A program made the translations under genes and the position numbers. A stretch of DNA of 64,000 nucleotides from Tillus elongatus. Its lineage: Eukaryota > Arthropoda > Insecta > Coleoptera > Cleridae. Location: the NCBI GenBank assembly GCA_964006375.1, contig OZ023270.1, positions 70,595,082 to 70,659,081 on the forward strand, given 5' to 3'. Of the stretch, positions 12,898 through 29,280 are shown one piece after another (the stretch's first letter is position 1; every line of letters starts with the position of its first letter). The notes beneath the pieces are model-generated. The model had not been told where the DNA came from. It was given only the letters and a program-made list of their open reading frames with translations, and did not search any database.

Positions 12898-12900
<3 letters not shown>
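11582..12900 (+). mobile_element. HINE copy, full length
   Basis: The 5' end TTTTAGTGATTTTTC has a hairpin partner, followed by GAGGAGATCTTGACTTTTG. The (TA)n tract is 11710-11782. The body includes CACACCGATAACTC and ACCAAATTTGGTACACGGG. The 3' module is 12585-12900, bounded by GGACGCAGCAAGGGCG and the decayed ACGCACTTGCTGTGT hairpin. A second (TA)n tract starts immediately after it. Confidence 0.7.
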
Positions 12901-12978
<78 letters not shown>

Positions 12979-13264
12979 GGTAAGTTTTTTCTATATTTAG
13001 TACAGACATCTCGTAAACTACTGCAGTTAGAGAGACGGTTAAATGGGGAAAGCAGTGCAGTTTTATGATTGTAATTCAGAACTGTTTTTGTTTCTATAAA
13101 AAATGTATTTTATCAAAGTAACTTATTGTTTGAAAATATACACAGATCTACCGAAAATAAACTTAAAATATTTCCGAGAAACTGGTTTCCTAGCAAACTG
13201 AGTTATTCCAATTTGAAGCGTTTAATGAAAATTCGCTACCATAACGCACTTACTGCGTCTCGAT
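12901..13264 (+). mobile_element. HINE remnant: (TA)n plus 3' end with an unidentified insert
   Basis: (TA)n at 12901-12975 is followed by CAGGGTAAGTTTTTTC, a mariner-like terminus. Next is a short sequence (GTTAGAGAGACGG, GTTAAATGGGGAAAG) also found in diverged form near 24940-24990. A HINE 3' module then ends with ACGCACTTACTGCGT at 13264. It looks like a HINE whose body was replaced by a MITE fragment. Confidence 0.5.
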
Positions 13265-13270
13265 TTTTTC

Positions 13271-15565
13271 TTACATACATTTTTTTTTATTATTTAAACA
13301 ACAGGATGGCTTACAGCCTAAATACTATCGTACCGTGTGTTTCGACTAGGAGGAAAGAGGCAATTTGTTAATTCTGGTCTTGAAGGTTTGGAGGTTCGGA
13401 GGAGAAGGAAAAACATGCTCCGGCAAGGAATTCCACAACTTGTAAGTCCTCAGGACAAAAGAGCGGTCATAGCAAGACGTTCTATGTCTGGTGACCTGGA
13501 CAGTAAAAGAGTGCATTCGCTGTGTTCCCCTGGTAGATCTGCTGGGGGCAGCAGGTGGAGGAACTATGGAAGAAAGCTCCTCTGAGCACTGCCCATGCAG
13601 ATATCTATTAAAGAGAGAGAGAGGTCACCAACGACACGTCAGTGGGCAAGGAATGGAAGTCTTTGGGTGAGGATAGGGTCACCAATGAGACGTATAGCTC
13701 TCTTCTGAATGGAGTCCAGATGTGGGAGCAGTATTCGAGGTTTGGCCTTATCTGTGAAGTATATAAGGTATAGAGATTAGCTGGTGAAAAGTATTTGCGA
13801 GCCCGGAAGAGGAAACCTAATTTCTTAGCAGCCGCTTCTGCAATTGATGTGACATGTTGGTGCCAATTGAGATTTCAATCCACAGAAATGCCAACAAGTT
13901 AAAAGGACTCATTACTTTGAATAACTTGGTTGTTCATTGTGATGGTTCTAGGGCTGGTGTATCTTTTATGAGAAAGAAAGCAAGACTGAGATTTGGTGGG
14001 GTTGAATTGTGCAATATTTCTACTTCCCCAGTCTAATACTTTTTGGAGATCACGGAGACAGAACCCTCCATGTGCCTGCGATCCTCATCTAGTTGGGCTA
14101 AAGAGACAGGCATAGAATATTGTATATTTGAGTGGAGGGTGCTGTCTTCCGCGTAACTGTGAACTGGGTTGGATGTGCTAGAGAGGAGGTCATTCATGTG
14201 GAGAAGAAACAAAGTAGGGGCAAAAGCTGAACCTTGAGGAACTCCTGCATTAATTGGATATAGTTTAGAGGAATGACCATCCACAACAACAGAAATGCTC
14301 CGGTTGGAGAGGAAGTTTGCTGTCCAGGTACAGAGTTTTGATGGCAGGCAATAGGCCGGAAGTTTATTAAGCAGCGCTGCGTGCCAGACCTGGTCGAAGG
14401 CTTTGGATATGTCTAGAGCGACAATCTGGGATTCACCGTGTAGTTCCATAGACTTGTTCCAAGAATGGGTGACAAAGGAAAGGAGGTGGGCAGTTGATCT
14501 GCGCTGATGGAAACCATACTGCCTGTCGTGAATTAGACTGTGTTTTTCAAGAAATTTTAGTAATTCGGTGTTTATATACTTTTCCATCACTTTAGAGATG
14601 ACTGAAAGGAGAGAGATAGGCGTGTAGTTGCTAGGAAGCGCTTTGGATCCTTTCTTGGGGACAGGTTGTACTCGAGAAGTTTTCCAGTTACTAGGGAATA
14701 TGCCTCTATTGTAAGATGTCTGAAACAGACGAGTCAGGGCAGGAGAAAGTTCTGGTGCGCATTTTTTAAGAACAATTGCTGGGATCTCGTCAAGGCCAGA
14801 GGCTTTCCTGGTATTAAGAGGAGAGAGCATCTTTCGTACCTTTTTAGTTTTGAAAATGATATCCGTCATTTTATGCGCGACATTGGGGACTGTTGGTGGT
14901 TGAACATTTGGAAGTGGGTTAAGAGTAGAATTGCCGGCGAACAACGAGGCAAAAAGTTCAGCGTTGCCCAGGGCGGTAGAAACAATTTCATCCCCTGAGA
15001 CAAGAGGTGGGAACGTGCTCTTGCAGAAATTATTCCCAATAGATTTAGCAAGAGTCCACAAGGGTTTGCTCCCCTTGGAGCTTAAGAGGACTTTAATTTT
15101 TTAATGTGGTTATTAAACGAGTTTTTTGCCTCAGAAAGAATGCGGACATAGCGGTTTCTTGCGTCGTTAAATGCTTGACGGTTTTCTAGACTGGGATTGT
15201 GTAGAAGCGTTTTGTGAGCTTTGACCTTTTCAAGTCTGGCCTTGTCACAGGATTTAAAGAACCAGGGCTTTTGAGTGGCTGCAGAGGTTTTCTGTGTACG
15301 TGGAATAAATAATTCCATGCCAGCTTGGATAATTTCGGTGACGTTTTGTGAGATATCAGAGGGGCCAGGATGAGAGAAGCAGACAGACGCCCATGGAAAT
15401 GAGGAAACGTAATCTAATTTGTAGTAAGAAGGAGATCCAAGGGATTTGAGCTGTGTGTTGGGATGCGAGGAAAGTAAGTGTGTTGCTGAACCATATTGAC
15501 TAAAGAGTTGCTGACTGCAAAGGCCTCCGCTGCTCTCCCTTGTGGATCGGTTTTTGAAGATCATG
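13271..15565 (-). mobile_element. CR1/Jockey-group LINE copy 2, 5'-truncated with internal deletion
   Basis: The element is on the minus strand, with its poly(A) end at the plus-strand T-run 13281-13290, a few bases past a HINE 3' end. Relative to copy 1 it lacks about 190 bp across the endonuclease-RT linker (junction near 15415). Its 5' limit is about 15565. Confidence 0.8.
14033..15564 (-). pseudogene. LINE ORF2 remnant: linker and reverse transcriptase
   Basis: The largest intact piece is 342 codons (15061-14033): the linker, RT fingers (SNYTPISLLSVISK), the LDISKAFDQVWH palm motif and GVPQGS. The catalytic box reads SYAEDS instead of SYADDS, so one of the two metal-binding Asp residues is Glu. 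A separate frame (15564-15082) covers the preceding linker (SSFPWASVCFSHPGPSDIS) and joins by a frameshift near 15070. The thumb and tail (14032-13300) are present but frame-broken. This copy is the more open in its RT and copy 1 keeps YADD; neither can be active alone. Confidence 0.8.
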
Positions 15566-15639
15566 CATCATATTTCATTTAAAAAAAACAAAAGTTCAAT
15601 AATATAAGGGTGTTCTAAAAAAATTGTAGTGTCGCTGTG

Positions 15640-16400
15640 TGAATATCAAAATAATTTTATAAGATGCAGCTCAAGATACCCTATAATTAACGTATACAAT
15701 TTTTTCTCGTATCTCGTATAATAAGAATTATGTTGAGCTTTACCGTAGAAATGCGTCACCCTGTATATATGTAAACCAATAAAAACTAAAACTATACTAT
15801 ATGGATTTAAGGGGGCCTAGTTTGCGCTCATTTGAAGATATCTGTTTAAAATTTAAAAGTCGCGGTTTCCCCCATTAACGAATTTTTTAACAAAATTAGC
15901 TAAAAATTATAGATCGTTAAACCATAAACTTAACTAACACTACCACCAAAGCATCAGAGAAAGGGTCTATTTGAAATTAATTTTCTGGAAACATTTTAGT
16001 AAAATGAAGGACAATGAGTGTTGAGGCTGAAACTTGAGGGTTTGCAGAACACTCTTCTTGCGATATTTCCTTTACATAATCCGTATTTGTTTTAGGTTAT
16101 TTGCCTGAATGTTGCCAATTTTGACGTTTCATATCGCGACTTTGACATTTTGAGGAAAACCTAAATTGTTTTTCTTTAAAGATCCATAACTTTTTGGTCT
16201 TTAAACTTACATACCTAAATTTTGGTACAGGGTTCATTCTTTTTAATACAAACACGCTTACCAAATTTGGTTGTATTTCCAGAGGTATATTTTTTTCCGA
16301 AAGAAAACACAACATTTTCCGGGGAAAACATGGGCCAATTTTTCAAAATTCCAACGTCGAGTACTCCTCATTGGCGATTTTTTAAAATAAAATTCACTAG
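15640..16400 (-). mobile_element. HINE copy, composite
   Basis: Minus-orientation body (AATAATTTTATAAGATGCAG, TTTGACATTTTGAGG, GGGGAAAACATGGGCC). An internal 5'-type block lies at 15800-15890 (GGGGCCTAGTTTGCGCTCAT) and a second 5' end near 16350-16398 (CTCCTCATTGGCG, AATTCACTAGG). There is no (TA)n tract or 3' hairpin. Confidence 0.5.
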
Positions 16401-16798
16401 GAAGGAAGTTTGTATCACCAACGACTTATGGGCGACGCTGTGATTGTGAAAATAATTTTGATGCATCTCAAGACACCCTATAACTAACATATAAAATTTT
16501 CTTCTAATAATAAATCGCTAAAAGTAGATAATAATGAGCTGTGAAATTTTGTCGAATCACCCTTTAATAACTACTTTACAAAATTGCCCTTGAGACTTTT
16601 TTTTTTTGGCTACCCATCTTTTAAATGCATCGTCTTGTACATATCCTTTCTTCATTTTAAAATTATAGATCCAACATAATCTAATTGTAAATATCATAAC
16701 ATTTTTACTCAAAAATTTTAAGGTATAATTTACAAAATAATTGCTATAGCGTTTCCGCAATGTAGATATAATACTAAAATCACACACAGAAGCTCTTT
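16401..16798. other. HINE body scrap and unassigned AT-rich sequence
   Basis: 16405-16520 repeats the HINE body phrase TATCACCAACGACTTATGGG. 16521-16798 is AT-rich with no recognised feature. Confidence 0.35.
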
Positions 16799-16915
16799 TT
16801 GGTGAATTTTTATTAAGAAAATTCACTAATAGAGAGGTATCGATGGTAAGACTTTCGGAAAATTTCTTTGCGCGAATTAGGGCCTCTGGAACCCATTTCC
16901 ATGGTCAGCTAAAAT

Positions 16916-16973
<58 letters not shown>

Positions 16974-17070
16974 AACCGATAACTCAAAAAATACTTCACT
17001 GATTTGGACCAAATTTGGGAATTACCCTTATTTTGCTAATGGCTTGAATGAGTTCGTTCATCATATCTTA
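16799..17070 (+). mobile_element. HINE 5' half, second subfamily
   Basis: The 5' hairpin (GTGAATTTTTATTAAG with AATTCACTAATAG) is followed by GAGGTATCGATGGTAAGAC, a (TA)n tract at 16919-16971 and the first part of the body (CCAACCGATAACTC). It is truncated near 17070. Confidence 0.6.
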
Positions 17071-17700
17071 ACGGTCAATTTTTCTTAATAAAAAATTAAA
17101 AAATATTTTTTCAAATACAATATCTCTCAAATTGTCCAAGTGGTTGAAACAAATATTTACAACTTAAAAGAACATAAACAGACGTGGTTGTGTACCAATT
17201 TTCAAGTCTTTTTTTCAAAGGAAAATAAAGTTATTCGAAATTAATAATAAAATAATCCTCGACAGCACTTCAGATTCTGTAATGCAATATCTACAATGTT
17301 GGACAAAGACAGATGACGTTATCTGTACTACTATGCTATTTAAATAAATCGTAGATAAAAATCTAAACAATGGAAGTTGTCGGAAGATGTCAGCCGGGAG
17401 AACGTTCTGGAAGATACGGCAGGGACACCACCTCGGTGCAGGACCAGGTATTACGATAGCTCTAGTTTACAAAAAATTTTACAGATAAAGATGTGTGTTT
17501 ACCTAGGTGTTACTATGGTTCAAGATTGAAGATGCTGGCTTAATGGGAAATTTATTGAGCTATCGGATTCGAAATATTTTTACGAAAATTTTCTACCATA
17601 ACATAAAAAACAGTGTTTGTTGTTTATTGTTTGCAAAAACTGGATGGGTTGACTAAAACAAAACCATCCAAGCAATTAATAAGGAAAAATACCTGGCATA
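17071..17700. other. Unassigned sequence
   Basis: No gene or repeat recognised. A GC-richer patch at 17395-17460 is unexplained. Confidence 0.3.
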
Positions 17701-18380
<680 letters not shown>

Positions 18381-18535
18381 CTTTTTCTAATTTGACAGGT
18401 ACATTCCCTTTGTGAATAATCTTTTTTTTTCTGAAAAACGTTTGTAACTTTAATAAAATTTTGTAACACTTTTTTTTTAAACGAACTTGCAGTATTTACT
18501 TACTTATTATATCTAAGACCAAATTTTAATCCTTT
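18381..18535. other. Unassigned T-rich sequence
   Basis: Short AT-rich spacer with homopolymer T runs. Confidence 0.3.
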
Positions 18536-18699
18536 AGCTCCATATAAATTTTTTTTTCAAAACATCGCTAACTAGGACCCTAAAACCGATCTTCAAGGTC
18601 CATTTAAATTTAAAGAATTAGTTTTAATAATATATCTTACTAATAGTGTACAATTCTTATGAAAATTCACTACCATAACGCACTTGCTGCATCCCGAAC
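18536..18699 (+). repeat. HINE 3'-end fragment, short subtype
   Basis: Near-duplicate of 478-644, starting at AGCTCCATATAAA and ending with GAAAATTCACTACC and ACGCACTTGCTGCAT. Confidence 0.6.
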
Positions 18700-19147
18700 T
18701 TTTTTACATTTAATCATTTGTCATATAAAAACGCAACAGTCAGTTGAAAAACGTAGAGTAAATAGAGCACATTAACCGGAAACAGATTCATACGCTGACC
18801 ATCAATTGTTCAGGTTTCAGGAAAGGTTCCATCAATATTCAACTGTTTTTACCATAGAATCAAAGTTCTGTAGTTCCCAGGAGTCAGTCATAAATGGGTT
18901 TACAGGTGACTTGTTGACCTCTAATAACCATAATTAATAAGTGAATTGAGTGACGGTTGACAGCACTGACATATAGAACAATCCGTACAGGAAGCGACTA
19001 CCCCGGGTGACTTGTAAGAATCACTACGGCGAGTGGTCGCCACTCGACCGAGTGAAAATTATAATATTACCACTTAAATCATCGAAAATTGCGTATATGC
19101 ACATTTTTTGCAAATCTATCTACATTTTGTAACCAATAAACAAAAAG
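18700..19147. other. Unassigned sequence
   Basis: Unique-looking. It contains a short GC-rich inverted motif (CGAGTGGTCGCCACTCG, 19029-19045) whose role is unknown. Confidence 0.3.
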
Positions 19148-19764
19148 TCTGGACGCAGCAAAGTGCGTTATGGTAGTGAATTTTCATAGAAATTACCTGC
19201 CACCAAACATTTTCTTTTTAAATTAAATGCTTATACAACTTTTTTGCTTGTAACATAGAGATCTCAATTTTGGTATATAGTTTACTTTTTATAACGTAAT
19301 CCTCTTACATACCAAATTTAGTTAACATAGCTTTGTTATTTTCGGAGATGAAAACTTGTTCTGAAAGAAAACCCAAATTTTTCCCGGAAAACCAGCTTCG
19401 ATTTTCCTGGTTAACGAACTTCCAAGCCACATATAAAAGCAGCCTCCCTGCCAATCTTCACTAAAATAGGCCTATTATTTTTTGGGTTATCGGTGTGATA
19501 CATACAGGGTGGCGCATTGAAAACGAAACAGACCGATTTGCGTCCAGAGTTTTTTTTAAGAAACGCTGAAACACGTCAATTTTAATATTGAGGGGGACAT
19601 GGTTTGACATAAAACTCAACTTTGTCACAACAGCCCCTTAAGGGTGGTGATAACAACCCTTATGTTTTAAATAGGGAACATGGGTCGAGTGTTACATCAT
19701 TTGAAAGCTCTTTCGTTTCAGAATTCAGCACACAAATTTATTTGGAAGTTTTATCAACTCGTTT

Positions 19765-20293
19765 AGAAATTAATTTGTTTAATGAACGACATCCGAACAG
19801 ACATGTTAACAGAAAATACATTTTGGAGTTAGTTGCAAAGTTTCGACAAAGTGGTTCAGTAGCCAACAAAAAACGGGATCCTGAACGTGAATTTCCGGTT
19901 AGAAATGAGACTACTGAGATTGAAGTTTTAGGACAAATTGCTGCAGATCCAACTTTGAGCACGAGAAAATTGGCCACTGTTTCAAACATCAAAATTCGGG
20001 ACGCAGCAAGTGCGTTATGGTAGTGAATTTTCATAAAAATGTTTTTAATAGCAAATAACTTTTTTGTTGGTAGGTAGCTCACCTATAGTGACATAAACCA
20101 GCGTGCTAAATTTGGTTGCCCTTACTTTGTTAATTTTGGAGATATCAATTTTTTTTGAAAGAAAACACAAATTTTTCCGAAAAAACCTGGGCCAATTTTC
20201 CTGGCTAACGAACTTATCCAAGCCATTTGCAAAAGAGAGGTATTCACCAAATTTAATCAAAATAGGCCCATTATTTTTTGAGTTATCGGTGTG

Positions 20294-20391
<98 letters not shown>

Positions 20392-21283
20392 ATATAAAAA
20401 TTGAAATTGACCCCGGATATGTGTTCTAGGGGGCCTAATTAGCGCTCATTTGAAGAATTTTTTTCAAAATTCAAAAGTCGGGATCTCCTCATTAGTGAAT
20501 TTTTTAAAGAAAATTCACTAAAAGAAGAACTATTCAGCGAATATTGAAGCATCATAAATTTCACCCGTATAAAATATATCTTGTAGAACAACTGAATGAA
20601 GATGGCTGGAGTTATGACTGCACGAATAGCTGATAACGGGAACTTTCTGTTCAATATATGTTTTTCAGACGAGTGTACGTTTTTATTAAACTCTACAAAC
20701 AATCTTCATAATTGTTGTTATTGGGCAGATAATAATCCAATAAATTTTCACGAAGTCCACACTCAAACTCCACAGAAATTGAATGTCTGGACTGGCATTT
20801 TTGGAGACAGTTTAATCGGACCTATTTTTCTTGATGGCAATTTGAGTGGCGAAACGTATTTCGAGTTACTAGAAGATACTGTTTACCCTCTACTAATTGA
20901 CATTGTTGAAAATGATGATCGCTATCAAGAAAATCAATTAGTGTTTCAACAAGACGGAGCTCCTCCGCATTTTTCTCAACGTGTTAGGGAATTTTTGAAC
21001 AGAGAGTTTCCAGAGCAATGGATTGGGCGTAGAGGTGCTATTGAGTGCCCCCCCCCCCTAGATCACCGCATTTAACTCCTTCAGACTTCTTTCTATGGGG
21101 CCATTTAAAGAGTATAATTTTCGGAACAGAACGGGAGTATCTGGAAGAATTACGACGACGCATTGTTGAAGAATGCCGTCTAAAAACTCCATAAATGCTC
21201 CAGAATGTCAGAGCTCCTTTTGAACAAAATGTGTACTTTTGTATGGAAGCTGGTGGTCAACAATTTGAACACTTACCTAACTG
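19765..21283 (+). pseudogene. Mariner transposase copy 1 (DD41D-type), disrupted
   Basis: From the N-terminal side: FNERHPNRHVNRKYI and an HTH segment ending KLATVSN at 19990, the HINE insertion, then RRTIQRILKHHKFHPYK, FSDECTFLL (first catalytic Asp), LNVWTGIFGDSLIGP, FQQDGAPPHFSQ (second Asp), and the third-Asp region after WIGRRGAIE. At 21048-21056 a run of nine C replaces the TGGCCCTCTAG found in copy 2, shifting the frame just before the SPDLTPLDF-type motif. It ends GGQQFEHLPN and stop near 21283. The N-terminus, the HINE insertion and the C-run each inactivate it. Confidence 0.75.
19995..20522 (-). mobile_element. HINE nested inside the mariner transposase
   Basis: Complete short copy: 3' end TTCGGGACGCAGCAAGTGCG at 19995, body, (TA)n at 20297-20388, and 5' end GAAAATTCACTAAAA at 20522. 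The flanks join to the sequence seen uninterrupted in mariner copy 2 near 27901-27910, so both ends are defined. The insertion lies in a short A-run (T-run in element orientation) and makes no target duplication beyond those bases. Confidence 0.8.
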
Positions 21284-21658
21284 AATAAACAGTTTTGAAC
21301 GTTTGGTTTTGTTTTTTAGTTTTTTAACGAAAAATTGACTATATAGTGCATTTCTTATCACAATGAATGAAATACGTTCTTGCAATTCCAACTGTGAATA
21401 ATTTTTAAACGAGTTGATAAAACTTACAAAAAAATTAGTGTGCTGAATTCAGAAAAGAAAGAGCTTTCAAACTATGTAACACTCGACCCATGTTCCTTAT
21501 TTAAAATATAAGGGTTGTTAACATATAAAAATTGAAACTGACCCCTGATATGGGTTATAGGGCTGCTAGTTCCACGCCCATTTGAAAAAATTTTTGAAAA
21601 GTCTCCCCATCGATACTTTTCTATTAGTGATTTTTTAAATTACAAATTCCATAAAAAG

Positions 21659-21901
21659 CACTGTAGCTAAAAATATAGTTCTACAAAGTAGACTCAAAAT
21701 AAAAAAAGTCCAAGTGTTCCATTTAAAAAAATATGTACGATTTGTCCTCCAAATATGGAACATCCTGTATTATCACAAATAATTTAAGAAAGTGCAGTCT
21801 ATGATTCTCTATAAATTTTTTTATTGTGAATAATAACGAAAAAATGAGCTTTACCGCAGAAATGCGCCATTAGTAGATAGTATAGTGAGTTCTGCAGTTC
21901 T
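21659..21901. other. Unassigned AT-rich sequence with mariner-end-like motifs
   Basis: Contains GGAACATCCTGTATTAT near 21758 and CTTTACCGCAGAAATGCG near 21851, echoes of mariner and HINE ends, but no complete element. Confidence 0.3.
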
Positions 21902-23251
<1,350 letters not shown>

Positions 23252-23802
23252 CGAAGGGTGTGAGCTACTAAAAACACACATATTCATGGACACTGTCATT
23301 GCGATTGTCCTTACCTGCTACTGAAAACAAGTCGGTGTGTGCAACTTTTTATTAGAATTTGAGCTTAAAAAGTAAAATTTTACCGAAAATAATTTCAAAG
23401 ATTTAAAATATAATATATTAATGTTACCTTATAACTCTTCTTTTGTCTTCAAATGGCCGTATATATTATTGTACCAAAATACACCCACATAAACATTAAA
23501 CATTGGTAGCTTCATTTGTAAAAGAAAACTGTCTTTTAAAACCACTTTATTAAACAAATTTAACGTGTCTGCAGTAGTTCGATGAAGAACGAATGAACGT
23601 ACTCTTATCGCTGTTAATATGAATCAACAGCATGCAAAAAGTTTTATTTACTATATGAAGCTTATCAGTTGTTACAACTTTTATTCGTATTTTTGCGATA
23701 AATCTGATAAAAACGATACCATTAAACAAGTAATAATAGAGATTTATATAATTGAGACGATATGAGTTTGTACGTGACATAAATGAGCACATATGTTAAA
23801 CA
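23252..23802. other. Unassigned sequence
   Basis: No repeat recognised. An 80-codon minus-strand frame (23550-23792) is rich in Ile, Tyr and Arg and has no known motif. I do not call it a gene. Confidence 0.3.
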
Positions 23803-24035
23803 TAAACGCAGCAAGTGCGTTACGGTAACGAGTTTCCATAAAAATGTTCTTAATGTTAGCAAGTGATTTTTTTCTTTAACTGAAAGACATGGAAATTGAT
23901 AGATGGTATAATCCTCAGAGAAAAAAAATTATGGGAATAATTTTGCTATTTGCAGAAATAAAAACATTTTCAAATAAACTTATCCAAGCTCTTTTGACAA
24001 AGAAAACACCTTCTAAGATTTTTTCCTTTAACGTC
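23803..24035 (-). repeat. HINE 3' fragment
   Basis: Begins ACGCAGCAAGTGCGTTACGG with the subterminal motif following. The body breaks at the SINE-like copy near 24040. Confidence 0.5.
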
Positions 24036-24039
24036 TGTC

Positions 24040-24205
24040 TGTTTCCGCGACTGGAGAGCAGTTTCACTTCGCTATCCCGACAATTTTGTCGAACCCCCGC
24101 CCTTCTGTGAAGAGGGTAGTGATCTTTAACGTGCCCAACATTGCATGGACACGGGACCGACTGATTTACGGTCCCTCCGAAGGACGGACGGACAGACATT
24201 CAACT
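24040..24205 (-). repeat. SINE-like element copy B
   Basis: Inverse complement of copy A (5310-5455). It shares GTTGAATGTCTG, GTGTCCATGC, ATGTTGGGCACGTTAAAGAT and CACAGAAGGGCGGGGGTTCGA. It lies between a HINE fragment and AT-rich DNA. Confidence 0.5.
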
Positions 24206-24790
24206 AGTTCAAATAAAATGGTGCCAAGACATAAATATGCGCAAATCATTAAGCAAAATAAATAAAAGCTTTTAATGTTATTTAGAGAAATTTGCTAAAA
24301 ATATTGTAGCCACGAAAATTTGCAAAGTTACCATTGGCACTTGTGATGAGCAATGATAAGTATACTTGGAGAGCCCAGATCATCACAACGTATTTTATTT
24401 CCACATCGCCACGTCTGGAAGTATCGCATCGGTGACAAAAATTTCAAAAATTGTTTTTCGCTGATTCGCGAATTTTTTTTGCCTGTCGTTTGCGGGTCTG
24501 TGGGTCTGTCAGTCTGTCGGTCTGTATGTATGTCTGTTTGTAGCCACGATAACTTTAGAAGGAATTGAGATGTCATCTTCAAATTTGGTATACAGCAAGC
24601 ACTCGACACCCTTTAGCGGGTAGGGGATGGATGGAGGATGATTTGGTGAAAATTGATTTCTTTTTCGTTAAAACTAGAGTACTATAACCTTTTAGGGTTT
24701 ATTTATCAGAAAACTTTTAATTTCATCAAACATCTGGTATTCTGTGCTGAAATTAATTCTTTGCTGTTGATTGCTGACAAAAATTTCGAA
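24206..24790. repeat. CTGT-rich low-complexity block and flanks
   Basis: 24480-24545 is a degenerate GTCTGT/TGTATGT tract. It is followed by GTAGCCACGATAACTTTAG and CTTCAAATTTGGTATACAG, a layout like many dispersed insect repeats. 24346-24393 matches part of the inverted family at 26126 (ACTTGGAGAGCCCAG). The rest is unassigned. Confidence 0.4.
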
Positions 24791-24922
24791 TTTTAGTGAA
24801 TTTTTTTTTTAATCACTAATAGAGAGGTATCGATGGTGAGACTGCAAACAATTTTTCAAATGAGCGCGAATTAGGACCCCTAGAACCCATATCCGGGGTC
24901 AGTTTGAATTTTTATATGTTGC
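24791..24922 (+). repeat. HINE 5' end fragment, second subfamily
   Basis: TTTTAGTGAATTTTTTTTTT...AATCACTAATAG, then AGAGAGGTATCGATGGTGAGAC and CCATATCCGGGGTCAGTTTG. It stops at the point where the (TA)n tract would begin. Confidence 0.6.
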
Positions 24923-25084
24923 ATGTATTGCGATCTCCGAAACTGTTAGAGATAGGGAAGCTGTTAAATGGGGAAAGTTTTAGACAATTCTGTTTGTAAT
25001 TGAATTCCGTTTAGTTTACGATTTTATCTCTTTTGGTTTTTACGATATTTGAAAGAAACTAAAATGACGCATTTTCGAAAATAC
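24923..25084. other. Fragment shared with 12985-13080
   Basis: Contains GTTAGAGATAGGGAAGCTG and TTAAATGGGGAAAG, also seen after the CAGGGT end at 12976. Probably part of an undefined mariner-type MITE. Confidence 0.35.
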
Positions 25085-25903
<819 letters not shown>

Positions 25904-26125
25904 TGTTATTGATTAACCTTTCACGATTTAAACCTGCGAAAGCAAAGAGAAATGTAAGCAGATGAAAGATACTTTTATTTCCCTGTCACAAGCTATCAGA
26001 AATAATAATATTAAAGTATGTTGCTTCGAAGTTTATGTTCACATACGTGAAAACAATTTATTAATTACTTATATATTATGCAAATGTAAAGATAGATAAT
26101 CCTATCAAATTATCTATTTTTTACA

Positions 26126-26345
26126 TAATAAGTACAACTTGGAGAACCCAGTTCATCACAATAGAGTTTTTAGAACTGACGATAGTTTAGCTAACAAAGC
26201 TGGCGTCATCAGAGAGATAAATAAATTGTTTCGTAAACAGTTATTCATCCCTTCGATGACCCTAACTTTGTTAGCGAAACGATGGTCAGGTCTGAAAGCT
26301 GTATTGTAATGAATTGGGTTCTCCAAATTATACTTATCAAGGCTC
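26126..26345. repeat. Imperfect inverted repeat with hammerhead-like cores
   Basis: The arms 26126-26215 and 26252-26345 are inverted copies (ACTTGGAGAACCCAGTTCAT against ATGAATTGGGTTCTCC). On the minus strand the left arm has CTGATGA (26212-26206), a potential stem and then TAAAC. On the plus strand the right arm has CGATGAC, CTAAC-TTT-GTTAG, GAAAC and GGTC. This order resembles a hammerhead ribozyme core, as described for Penelope-like retroelements. Related sequence occurs at 24346, 41978 and 57346. Confidence 0.4.
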
Positions 26346-26534
26346 GTCACACGTTCCAATATTCACTCATTCTATTTCTTACACGTTTCGTAGCAAAACT
26401 AATTTAATTTTTTAAATATTTTTCTTCGAATATTCGCCAAATAATCACATAATCTGGTCGGTTACAAAATTGAATAAATAACTACTGTTTTAAAACTGGC
26501 GCCTACTGACGTACTCAATTTTTGACTTTTTTTT

Positions 26535-26628
26535 TGATAAATGATTCAATAGAAAATTAGTTATTAAAGCTTCAAGAATTGTTAATGAAAATGCGCTACA
26601 ATAACGCACTTATTACGTCCAAACTCCC
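26535..26628 (+). repeat. HINE 3' end fragment
   Basis: Ends ATGAAAATGCGCTACAATAACGCACTTATTACGTCC, a decayed family terminus; only this end remains. Confidence 0.5.
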
Positions 26629-26729
26629 ACTACTAGAAATGTGCTCTGTCCTATCAATCTCTTGCCTTTGCAGTTTATTCTGTTAAACAAAACAAAAATT
26701 AGACTATAAAAAATGAAGCACATGGCGGT

Positions 26730-29014
<2,285 letters not shown>

Positions 29015-29016
29015 TA

Positions 29017-29280
29017 TATATAAACGTATAACAATTAAAATAACATAAATCTGTGTACCAAGTTTCAAAATATTTGTTGTTTCCGGAGATACAATTTTTT
29101 TCCCAAAGCGAACTTAAAATTTTCTAAGAAAAACTGGTGCGATTTTCCTGGCTAACGAACTTTTCCAAGCCACTAGCAAAAGAAACGCGCTCACCAAATT
29201 TTATTAAAATCGGCCCATTAATTAAAACTGACCCGAAATATGGGTTCTAGGGCTTATAGTTCGCGCTCATTTATATATAA
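29017..29280 (-). repeat. HINE fragment
   Basis: Minus-orientation body (ACCAAATTTTATTAAAATCGG) joined directly to the 5'-type block (AAACTGACCCGAAATATGGG) without a (TA)n tract, truncated at 29280. Confidence 0.5.

Larger units (their letters stand above)
19505..21520 (+). mobile_element. Mariner-like element copy 1, 3'-truncated
   Basis: Left terminus CAGGGTGGCGCATTG after TA, shared with copy 2 (27140). The right terminus is lost: homology ends at AAGGGTTGTTA and HINE sequence follows. A second HINE is inserted inside it at 19995-20522. A deletion of about 270 bp relative to copy 2 removes the transposase start (junction near 19765). Confidence 0.75.
19148..21658 (-). mobile_element. HINE copy hosting a mariner (outer layer of a three-level nest)
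   Basis: The 3' end (TCTGGACGCAGC, GTGCGTTATGGTAGTG) is at 19148. The body runs to GGTTATCGGTGTGATACATA at 19503. The mariner (19505-21520) then intervenes, and the 5' end follows at 21521-21658 (ATTGAAACTGACCCC, CCATCGATAC, CTATTAGTG). The microsatellite has been largely replaced by the insertion. Confidence 0.65.
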
